From NCBI GenBank assembly GCA_949987565.1, contig OX465109.1:13657400-13721399 (forward strand): a DNA stretch of 64,000 nt. The letters are read 5' to 3'. The DNA comes from Luidia sarsii. Its lineage: Eukaryota > Echinodermata > Asteroidea > Paxillosida > Luidiidae. A model generated the notes under the pieces. The model was given only the letters and a program-made list of their open reading frames with translations. It was not told the DNA's origin and ran no database searches. Below, one piece after another: positions 26,501 to 38,500 of this stretch (position 1 is the first letter of the stretch; each line of letters begins with the position of its first letter). A program made the position numbers and the translations under genes.

Positions 26501-29500
26501 CCCTTGAGTTGGCCATGGTGCCCCGTTGAGTTTGCCTCACTGCCCCTTTGAGATGGCCTCACTGCCCTTTTGATTTGGCCTTGGTGCCCCCTTGAGTTGG
26601 CCTTGCTGCTCCCTTGAGTTGGCCTTGGCGCCCCCCCCTTGAGTTGGCCTTGGAGCCCCTCCCATGAGTTGGCCTTGGTGCCCCCTTGAGTTGGCCATGG
26701 TGCCCCCTTGAGTTTGCCTCACTGCCCCTTTGAGGTGGCCTCACTGCCCTTTGGATTTGGTCTTGGTGCCCCCTTGAGTTGGCCTTGCTGCCCCCTTGAG
26801 TTGGCCTTGGCGCCCCCCCTTGAGTTGGCCTTGGAGCCCCCATGAGTTGGCCTTGGAGCCCCCTTGAATTGGCCTTGGTGCCCCCTTAAGTTGGCTTGGA
26901 GCCCCATTGAGTTGGCTTTGATGCCCTGTGCTATTTTGAGGATGGCAAGGTCAAAGTTGCCTGCCCTTTTTTGCTGAAGATCAAGATCTGCATAACACAT
27001 ATTTGAATTTTCTGTTTGAGCCCAAAATGTGCAAATCTGGAGTTTGAACAGGCCATCGCGTGAGGAGCTTCTTGTCAAATAATAGCTAGTGCCTGATCTG
27101 CTTATATGCACATGATTGGTACGGTAGGTGTGAAATGACCATAAGGAATATACCGGTACTCCTTAATTGATAGGTTGCAATTTTATTTCTATAGGTTTGT
27201 GCTGCTCAACTGGATCCAGATCATTTTGTTGAAAAAGTTTTCTCATAGTAAGTTTATTTCTTTTGGTGTTTGAATACATTGTATGTGTGTAGATCTAATT
27301 TAACCTGATTTAATGTAGCCACTTGTATCAAGAAGATACATAAGACTTTTACAGTGGATGATATTGTTTGCAGTTGCATTGGCCATGGGAGCAGGTCATG
27401 TGAGTGCCCATGGGAGGAGGCCATGGAAGTGGACATGGGAGGAGGCTGTGGTAGCAGGCCATTGGAGAGGCCATGGGAGTTTTGTCATAGGAGGGGGCCA
27501 TTGGAGCTGGCCATAGGAGGAGGCCATGGGAGTAGGCCATAGGAAGAGGCCATGGGAGTGGCCATAGGAGGAGGCCATGGGGGACTGGCCATGGGAGTAG
27601 GCCATGGGAGGGGGCCATTGGAGGAGGTCATGGGAGTAGGCCATAGGAGCAGGCCATGGGAGTGGTCATGGGAGGAGGCCATGAGAGTAGGCCATGGGAG
27701 TATGCCATGGGAGTAGGCCATGGGAGCAGGCCATGGGAGGAGGCCATGGGAGTGTTCATGGGAGTAGGCCATAGGAGCAGGCCATGGGAGTAGGCCATTG
27801 GAGGAGACTGTGGGAATACATGTACACATAAGCTTGTCAATTATCATGGACAGATCACTGGCTTAATAATCATATAATGGCATTCAAAGGATTTGTGTGC
27901 ATGTAAGAGTGCTTGTAACGTTAAAACCAATTTGTGTTTTTTACAGCTTCAAAGTTCTTGAATCATTGACCTTCAATCAGTCCTACGTAAACAGCCATAT
28001 GGAGGCAGAGAAGGAATCTTCCATGCTAGAGAGTTGCCTAGATCTTCTAGTCACACTTCTCACTATAAGAACATATATGGGTAGGTTTCAAGTAAACAAG
28101 GCTTAGTAAGTCAGCTTGATGCTTACCATTGCATTACATTTCTACAGAAATCACCATCTCGCATCCTAGTTAATCATGACTGTTGACCCCAGCCCAATCC
28201 ATAATGAGGGCATTGAATGAGCAAAATTTACCCTCAGCAGTTTTCATTAATCAAGCATCTGCTTGTATATAACATTTGGTTTTGTTGATTGTACACAGGG
28301 GCTTCAGAAGAGGAAGTACTTCGCCAAGAAATGGTCTGCTTACTATGTATGCATGATACAACTCACAGTAGACTCACTGATCAGATATCCTTTGAACTAA
28401 TTCATCTAAATAAAGCTGACCTATTAACTGTTTATGTAATTGACATGTTTGGGATTCAGTCAACTTTGATCCAACTAAGACAGTTTGTGAATTGGACAGT
28501 TAGTCAATGATGTAGTTGGTAATTACAGATAAGCCATCTTGGCAAAGACTAGTTGACTGTTTGGGAGGCCACCATCTAAGGGCTTGACAGTTAAGATAAA
28601 AGAGCACTGCTCAACAAAACCAGAGGTTTGGGGTTAAAATCCTGGTTGGTCCAGTTGAAAATTTCTTTGCCATTTTGTTCATTTGTTTCATTTTGTAAAG
28701 AGATAGATCTCTTTGGAATAGGACTTAGATAAGAAAAAATATCTCTCTAAATGGTGTTTTCTGGTTTGCTATTTGAAGCTAATAGTTTGCTCTTGTAATA
28801 ATTCTTTATCAGGTAATTGCAGAAATAATGTGACTCTGGTTTATCAGGGAGAAAGTGCATATTGTCACTTGAAAACATTTCTTTTAAAAACGTAAATTAG
28901 AAGAATAGGTTTTGCTTTTGTGTGATTTGTACATATACCACCTCTTTTAATAATTGTTGAAAAATATTTCTTAATTAAATGGTTCACATCCCTGAGAAAA
29001 CCGGATTATTTACCTCTCATGAACGCTTTGAGCCAATGCTTGCTGAGGTAGGTGTTTGCAGTAATGATATTATGCCTAATGTAGAATTCTTGAATAAGTA
29101 ACCTTTATTATCAAGGGAATACCTTGTTGATAGGTCTGGCAAGTCATTACAGGAGTGCATTGAGTATGTTTCATTTTATGGCAGTATCAAGTTAAACATA
29201 TCATATGATTGTCCTATGATTATCCTAACTGCTAACTGAACTTGGAGTAATTGTAAGATTTCCATTGCCATTTTGAAGGAAAATGGAATGAACAAATACA
29301 AGATGAACAGCAATACAACAGATCTACTTTTGTCTAGATTGCAGATTACCATTGCCCCATGTCAGAGAGTGGAAGTGGGGGTCTTCAGCAGGGCAGATAC
29401 TCTCCAAAACCAAGCATTTGGCAATCTGAGTTTGATCCAGTTCATGTTCAGCTGAGAGCCATGCAAAAGAAGGATTTTCAAACTACAATGGATCGGTATA

Positions 29501-32500
29501 GGTCACAGTAAGTACTGAGATCTTGTGTCAGAGGTTGAAGGCTAAATGTTGACTCTCGGCCATAGTCACTAGCATATGTTGATAGGTATTAACCATGTAG
29601 TTGCATCTGTACTTGTCTTGATAATAGTATGAAGCAGACTGGTAAGAATTGTGGAAGCAGGGACCTCTGGCCTCCCATCCAACCTCTCAAACCTCCATGT
29701 GCTGCCTTCAAATCTCTCTACCAAATCCTACATTGCAAGACACTTCATGCTGCTCTGTACATCATCTTATATAAGGTAAGACATCATTGTTCAAGGTTTG
29801 TACCACCATGTACAGCCAAGGACAAACTGTAGCATTACATTTCTTGTTTATATTCAAACATACACTTATGTGCTTATTTTTTAAATACCTGAATCATTAC
29901 TTGCATTTTATTTCCATAAAGTGTATAATGATCTCAAAATTTAGGGGGCATGACGTTTCGATCGTAGCATTACCTTTTGGTAATTTTAGTTATTAAGCAG
30001 TTTGCTACATCACTTTTAGTGTATAATGAGTTTGAAATCTATATAATCGATAGCATTCAGGTAACTACAGCTTAGTGAATGATGGTGTGATAGTCACATG
30101 ATGAATGAGAGTGTTTCAGTAATCTAGATAGAATAGTCAAAAGATCTACACCCTCCATTGTTTATAAATTGATAAAAAATGTATGTAATGCCAAAAATAA
30201 TGCACAGGACTCTCTAGTTGACATATGTTTTGTGTTGTTCTTTTTTGTTCTGATAGTGTACAATAATCTACATGCATAACAATAATCTAATGATTTAGTA
30301 CAGTACTCTCAGGACTGGGCTGTTCTTGTTAAGTTAAGTGGTTGCTATGTTTGTTGACACAAACTAAACAAGTCAGCTGTTTTCTTTGTCCTTTGTGAGT
30401 AGATCTTAAAGTTTCCAAACTCTTTCCATCAAAAGTGCTCAGCCATCCCTGAAACAGCCTGAGGTGAGCTGAAGCACTAAGTCCCATCCTAGAAATCATG
30501 CCGGACATGGATTCATTATAGCAGTATTAACCTGAGTGAAACCTGGTGAAATGTTTGCCTCCCCACAGGCAGTACATGGTACATCAATCAGTGACCATGT
30601 ACTCTATCTGTGCATTGCTCTACTAGACATGATGCTACAGACGTCAGCAGAAAACATCTCCACTAAGGTAATGAGATTGGTTGTGGTAAGGATCACACAG
30701 TTTGCAACCCAAAGGTTCCCATAGTTCCAGATGCACAATGCTTAAACAAATGTCATTCTGTCAACAATTTTACTCATGGTAATGTATCGGTACATGTATC
30801 AAGCATTAGCTATTGAAGAAGTGTGCTGTTATTTGTCAAAGCTTGCATATGCTTACAATATTATTTCATTTCCTTGTGCATATCGGTCATTGTGCAACAT
30901 TTTTGTACAGTACATTGTGTAGTGCTCTTAATCTTGTCTGATAAAACAGCACATCATTGTCATTGTATTTAAGTACATGTACATATTCCTTCATACTCAG
31001 ATCCAGACACCAGACATTGTGCAGGATGGAAAGTTTGCATCCATGTTTCCAGACAATGCAATTCTGAACAACTTAAATCATTGCATTAAAGCAGTGGAAA
31101 TTCCCACAGTGACTGTGTATGAAAAATCCTTCAGTCAAAGACAGGTAAGCAAACATTGTAACACTATTCCATACCGTATTTGGTGAAGAAACGCATTTTA
31201 TGCACATATTATTAATTGATAAAGGAACACATTGATACAGGTATAGAGAAGATTGCACTAAGCCTTGGCTAGAAACCACAGCAACTCTGCAATCTGGCTA
31301 CACAGTTATGCTATTCTGTGAACATCTTAGACTTGCATGTCTGTCATCTTTAAAGACCACAAATGCAAAAAATCAAAAAACTCATTTCAAATACAGGAAC
31401 ATTTTAACAAGGGTGAGAACCATTTCCATGATTACTGTGGCACAATTGATCAAATAGTTGACTATCTTTACTTTGTGGGAGCCAGTCAAAGACATTAACA
31501 ACAAACATTAATACATGTATACATACCGGTATCTTTGGATCATGCTTTTCATCAGATGTAATAAGAATAATTAGTTGTAAACCCATCTACCGCAACTCAA
31601 AGTGATGCAGTGTTTATTGAAAATTCATAATTTCATGTTTACTCAGGAATCACCCTAATCAGTGCACTTTACATTTTAGCCTTTGATCAAGGCGCATGCA
31701 GCAAAATGGATAGTTGCGATTGCTGTGTTAGACATTTGCACAAATTTCTAAATTATTGCGCAACGTGCATGCCAAGAGTAAGGAGGCCAGATTAACCAAC
31801 GAACAAAGAATAACTACACGACAAACCATTCCAGGGGCCAGCCAGTGTTTGCAAACAATGTGGTGGGTGAGCTGTGTCGTGGACTGTGCACACCACTGCT
31901 AGCGTCTTTGGATCTCTGTTTGAATGGTGAAGACTCATGCATATATGCATATCGTATCTGCTACCAAAACGGTAGCAATGTTAAGAAAACATAAGCTTTG
32001 TGGAGCACACTTCCAAAGGTGCTTGGGGTGTCCAGGCGGTTTGTTGTGTAGTCATTCTTCATGCGTTGATTTGGTACGGGTAGTTTCCTCGCTCTTTAGC
32101 AAGCGTGACTATCATTTCGCCATGTGCGCCTTGATCAAAGGCTATTTACATCTCAGTTTACGCCAAATAATGGAGCTACAGTATTTGTACATACTGGTAC
32201 ATGTATGCAGTTGAAATCATCATCCTGCATGAACTGAAATGCAGTCATCTATTTGTGAAGGTCTACCTAATTTGTGCTGTTGATGGAAGATAAGACACAT
32301 CCATTTTATATGTACACACACCAAAGTCATAATCACTTTATAATGTTAGGCCATACAAATATATCTAGTGTGCTTTTAATCTCTGGCATGAGAATATTTT
32401 GCAATTGGTTGGTTAACAGAGTCTTGAAGAGGAAGTAAACATCTTCAACCAAGGTTTTTTCAGTGCTGCATCAGGATTCCTAGAAAACCTTGATGGGATG

Positions 32501-35500
32501 GAGGAAGAGATGTTTATGCCTGAGGAGGTAGCTGCAATGCAACCAGTGGACTATGAGGAAGTAGAGGAAGGGGAGGTATATGAACAGCACATGGAAGTGG
32601 TCAATGAGGGAACTTTGGATGAAGACACATCTACTGCAAGTGGAGGACAAGCATCTGTACAGGTTTGTATATATGTTAAACACTCCCTATGAACACAATG
32701 GTTAGAGGAATAACCATGTGATTAGATAGAAATGATTTACTGCATACTATATTAAGTCTTACCGGCACCTGACTTTGACTTAAGCCTGCCAAGATATCAA
32801 ATGTGTTCTTCACAGGGATTTGATGGACCATTTGTTGATGTACATCCATTCCAAATGTGGGAGGGGTACATGTACTTATATAGTTATTACTTTCTGTATA
32901 GTCACAACTTAAAGAACCATTTCATTAACATAATTGTGGATTTTTTTTAATTGTTATTCAGTTGTAAAATGTGATTTATCTAACCACTGGTACACCATAA
33001 ACCACTTTGGTTAGCTACTGAATGTTCTAAGGTCTAGCATAACCTCAAAAGAACAAGTGATTGAAACACCACTTTTCAGCAACTGCAATCTTATGATCCA
33101 GATTTCATGTTGGTTGTCAAAGTCAATTACTTCTCCCTCTGCTTTATCTTCACATTGTAGTCCACACTGCAATGAATAGCCATTGAACGTCAAATAATGA
33201 ATAATGGAGACAAGGTTGGCAGACATACATGTACATGCATATGTATTGATGTTTGGATTTTTCCATCTCTGGTTAAGTTCTGCATAATTTCATTCTAATT
33301 TTACAAAGAAACCACTGTCACACTCTCATCATTGAGTTGATATGTTCTATATTTCCAGTCCTCATTTCTACCCTCTTCTGAGGAACCATCTACATCCTCT
33401 TCTACACAACCTGCCAAGAAAGCTGCCAAGATCAGCACAGTTCTGTGGACTCCTAGCAAGATGTTGAGCATCAATCAAACAATGCTGGAATTGCTTGTTA
33501 AGTTACACTCCAAACTTGCTGGTAAGGAAGGCTCTTATGTACCACCTCCAGCAGAGGCACTAGCAGAAATGCAAACGGCATATCAACATGCACAGGTGTG
33601 TTGGCTTTTGATGTTCCAGATGGAAACAATCAATGACAAAGACAGATGGATGTTTGCTTACAGAACAACATTTTTTCTATTTGATACACAATAATATTTA
33701 TGGAACTTAAATTGCATTCATGTGTTTGTTATGTGTGACCTAGAGACTCACACATTTTTGATATAATTGGACCTAGTCCATATTTACATGTATGGACCAC
33801 AATTTTAGAGTAGTATCATTATAAATCAGTAATGAATGAAGTTGCATTATGATAAGGTTAATTGCTTTATGCAGTCTTCATTCAAGAGTGATGATATACA
33901 TCTCTCTATACCTTGTTATTGGTGACCCACCATATTCAAAATGATTGAAAAGTGAGTCAGTCAGTGTTGACCTATTTTGCATATTATTCAAGTGTTGGAT
34001 AATTTCTCCTGAGATTGAAGGTGGCTTATTCTTCACACATGACATGAGCTTGATATGAAATAACTGCAGGTAGTCATCTATTCAGCATAACAATATAAGT
34101 GATTGTTCATACACTGTGTAGGTTGGTGGTGGCCCATTCTACATCAAACGATTACTGGATAAGATCTGGCACATGCAGCCAGCAAGCAGGAAGCCATTGG
34201 AAGAGTTGTGTCAGTGTCAAGAGCAAGCCAATGCAGGCACAGACGAAATAAGTGCACATAGATCAGCAGCTGACAGGTACATGTAACACAGTCCCACCGG
34301 TAACTGTTATGTGGAGCTGAATAGTACATGTGTAGCTCTTAGTAATGAGTAGTAATGCTTGATCCTTGTTGAATTGGTCGTCGTAATTCATGATTGCATT
34401 TTTTCCCTTTGTTTATTACCATTTTGTCATTTAGTGATTGAGGTGGTTGGGTATGTGGGTCGTCATTAGTTGGAATAGGGATCATGTCAGTTGTTAAAAG
34501 GAGTTGGCTGTGTTTTTTCTCAGGTTTATAACATGAACTTGCAGGATTAAAAATGCATGACTATTACATTGACTAAAAACCCAGTTGACACCTACTGCAA
34601 TGATATACTGATGACATGAAATTATAATAGTTTCTTTGGGATATATCAGTATATTTCCATTTCAAAATATAATTAATTAATTAATTACCAACTTGCTGTT
34701 TTACAACTTGATACAATAGGAGGAAGAAGGCAAGAGAAGCACAACGGAAGTTGTGTGCTAAGCTAGCTGCAGAACAGATGAAATTTCTGGAGAAGTCTTT
34801 GGCTGCAGGTGAATTCACTGAAACTTTCAGTCACATGTACTTTACAGTTCTACCCATTACATGACATTTGTGTACAGAGGAATATTTCTTGGCACCCTGA
34901 CAATGTATGTGTCAACCATGCCATGGTATAGACATGGATTGAAATAATTACTCTTACTTGTTTCTTGACTTTGCCGATGGCTTTGATTATCTTTTTAATA
35001 TCATATATCTGTTCGCAATGACACATTGATTAGCATAATGATATCAACATGACATCTTATAAAATGTGGTGTTGGATAATCGTAATGAAATTTGATGAGT
35101 GGTGTAGTTCCAAGGTGAATGTCACAATGACACATCATTTAAATTGAAGACCAATGTTCAAGTCCAAGTGCTTTGAAACTTAGGTTTAATCCAAGTTACT
35201 GGGCACATTAGAATGAGTCTCCATATGATAAGGATACAACACTGGAGTTGATGCATCGAGTTAACCCTCAAATATCCTTTTGAACTTTACATTTCATCAG
35301 GGATCAAAACATTAAGTGAAGAGGCTTTGAAATCTAAGTAACTGGGATAATGGAGACTAAGTGTGATTCTGTTTAGCCACTAGCCCAACATATGTTCATG
35401 TGGAATTCTTGTCCATAATGTTTACACATTGTGACCTTGCTGCAAGTCATTTTACCTTAAGTTGTCTTTTTGGTTTGGTCTTGGTGTTATTACTACACAG

Positions 35501-38500
35501 TACAAAAAGCCGTTTTGGGTGACTCGACTATGAACACCAGCAAATGTTGTTTGTTAGACACAGTTTAACAATTTCAAGATGCAATTTCTGGGGTTTTAAA
35601 AATCCCAATCTTAAAGCACAAAATCTTTTGTATTTGTCGTAATGACTACAAAGTAACCCTCTGTACCCAAAAAGGTTTAGGAAATATACGTCTTGCACTG
35701 CAGCATTTGGAAAGTCAAAGCTTTTTTCCAACATCATGGCCATCAAAAATCCATTCAGCCAGCAGAAGATTTGCTTCTTAGGGCAAGCCCTCTATCAGGT
35801 ATGTCAATGTTTCCTTTATGATACAGAAGACCCAACATTGGAATCAGAAAGTGTAGGTAATGAAGATGAGACTCTTGAGGAAGTTCTACCTGGTGCTAAA
35901 GAAGTGTATGAGTGTGTCATATGTGGCCAAGCAGAGCCCAGTACACATGACAAACTAATAGGCATGGTGGCACTCATGCAGCCAACAGCAGGTATGTGCA
36001 ACTATATCAGCTTTGCTTCACCGGTTGTCTATGTAGATATATTTCTTTTTCTTTTAGTTCCCTTTTTACTTCTTTAATTTGTCCATTTGTGTTATGGTGA
36101 CCTCTCTACCTGTTACATTTGTTAGCTGGACTTCTATTAGCTAATAGTTTCTAGTCTTTGTCATGCACAGGTACCAGCTTGTTAAATGGGAGTAGTTTTT
36201 GTTTAGACAATTATCTGTTTGAAAAGCAAAGCCTGTTCTATTTTTGAAACTGTTGTTAGCCCTTTTTATATCTTATTCCTAAATGATTGGCCAGTGAGTC
36301 TGGATAATCTGACTTGTTTAGTAGTGGTAATTGCCATTGTTGATGGGCAAAACCCATCTACCAATGCGTTATCATCTGGAAGATGTTAACTGGCTTGACT
36401 CACTTCATTTCTCTTCACAGTTCTTGGCCATCGATCCCACACATTACCTGCACAAAACTTACCAACAAAGGACAGTGAGGCCATATCAGAGACAAACTTG
36501 TTCAGGGCTGTCTATCAGCAGAGGAAGGTGGATCTGCTAAGTAATTTTCCCAAGGTATGTTGTCGCTAGAGATGAATTTTAACAAACATGGATATAATTT
36601 CTATACATGTATGTATCTGTATCTGTATGGGTACGTTGCAGAAACCAATTCTGGCATTAATGCAACGGAGAGAGAGGGTGAACGCTGGTGAATTAGACTG
36701 AGTGTGATCCATGGCCGAGGAGGGTTCTGAAACTCTCAACCGAGTCAGCTTGAACAAGGTTCTCGTTTAGGTGATTCCAGTCTATGATTGACCTATTGAA
36801 GAAGGAGTTTTTGAGTTGGTCTGTATTGCACCAGGATGCTTTGAAGCATTTGGAGTTTACGGCGATGGAATTTGCTATGGGATTGGATGAGGATGTGGTT
36901 GAGCCATCAAGTTTTCTTGGGCGAATTAATCTTCCTTTTTTCTTTGGTGTTAGGTATAGGTGTGAGGGGATAGCTGTTACCAGTCCATTTGCTATCTTGT
37001 ACAGGAGTAACAGGCGTAGTTGTTTCCGTCTCACCTGAAGGGGCTGTAATTTTAGAGATCGCAGCATTTCAGTGATACATCCTGTTTTCCGTGAATTGTA
37101 ATCGCCAGTAATGAAACGAGCAGCACGATGTTGGATACGTTCAAGGCGGTCTATGTTGGTTATTGAATAGGGGTCCCAAACCACTGCCCCATATTCCAGC
37201 GCCGATCGCACCAGGGCCATGTAGGCTGTCCGTCTACAGCTTGGTGGGCAGTTTCTGAGGTTCCTCCGTAGGAATCCTAATGTGGAGTTTGCTCTCTTGG
37301 TGGTGTTGGATACATGTAAGTTCCATTTGAGGTCCGAGGAAAAGTGAATGCCCAGGTAGCGGATATCAGATACGTGCTTTAGGATGGTGTTGTTGAGGCT
37401 GTAGAAGTGTGTAGATTTGTTTCGGATGCTCAACATACTGCATTTATTGGCATTAAAGCGCATTCCCCACTGTTGGGCCCAGGTTTCGAGGTTTTCTAGG
37501 TCTTGCTGCAAGGTAATATGGTCATCGGGTGAGTTAATTTGGCGGTACAAGAGACAGTCGTCTGCAAAAAGGCGGACTTGGGATGCAACGCTGTCCGGGA
37601 GGTCGTTTATGTGGCACAGGAAAAGTAATGGTCCCAACACTGTTCCTTGGGGGACTCCAGAGCCTACTGGTACTTCCTGTGACGCCATACCCTCCAGTAC
37701 GACTTTCATGTTGCGTTGTGTGAGGAAGCAGGTAAGCCATTGGTGTAGCGTACCTCTGATGCCATAGTTATGTAGTTTGTGAAGAAGTTTTCTGTGGGGT
37801 ATAGTGTCAAACGCTTTTGAAAAGTCTAGTACCGCAATGTCGACTTGTTTTTTTTGGTCAAACGATTTAAGTAAATCATCGGCTGTAACAATGAGCTGGG
37901 TTTCACAAGAGAAGCCACTGCGGAAACCATGGTTCAGGTGTGTGAGGATGTTGTGATCTTCAAGGTGCGCCATGATCTGTCTGTGGATGATGTGCTCAAG
38001 TTGCTTGCATACTACAGATGTTAAAGAGATGGGCCGGTAGTTTTCAGCAAGATGTTTATCTCCTTTCTGGAACACACATGATACATGTATATTGGCATTC
38101 AGCCAGTCTGTTGGTAGTTGGCCAGAGTCAAGTGATTTCTGGTAGATGACGGACAGTCCTGGGGCGATGTTGTTGGCACAGCTTTTTAAAACAATGTTGG
38201 GGATGTTATCTGGTCCGCAAGCTTTGTTGACATTCAAATTACGTAGGAGTTTGGCCACTCCGGCTGAATGGATCACTATGCGACCTATTTGTTGGCCAAT
38301 GACTTTGGTCATCTGAGGAGGATCATTGAGGGGGTCAGTGTCATGAGTGAATACTGATTTGAAGTGGTCAGCCAAGATTCCTGCCTTAGACGCACTGTCA
38401 TTGATTAGGGTGCCTTTGCTCTTCAGGGGGGCAACACCTATGTTGTCCTGTCGTCTAGTTTTAATGTACCTCCAAAAAGGCTTGGTGTTATTGTTGCTCA

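Noticed and set aside
25097..26562. Long minus-strand open frames (up to 362 codons) of [14 protein letters not shown] type
   Set aside because: They arise because the 22 bp minisatellite unit has no stop codon in any antisense frame. There are no splice sites, start context or conserved domain.
25060..26935. CRISPR-like array
   Set aside because: Units abut directly without unique spacers and the genome is eukaryotic; these are minisatellites.
27349..27847. Minus-strand open frames of [13 protein letters not shown] type
   Set aside because: By-product of the 13 bp CCATGG minisatellite.
35736..35826. Upstream extension of UBR3 exon 25 in the same open frame
   Set aside because: The segment has no counterpart in UBR3. 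The acceptor at 35826 has a good pyrimidine tract and gives the correct phase.
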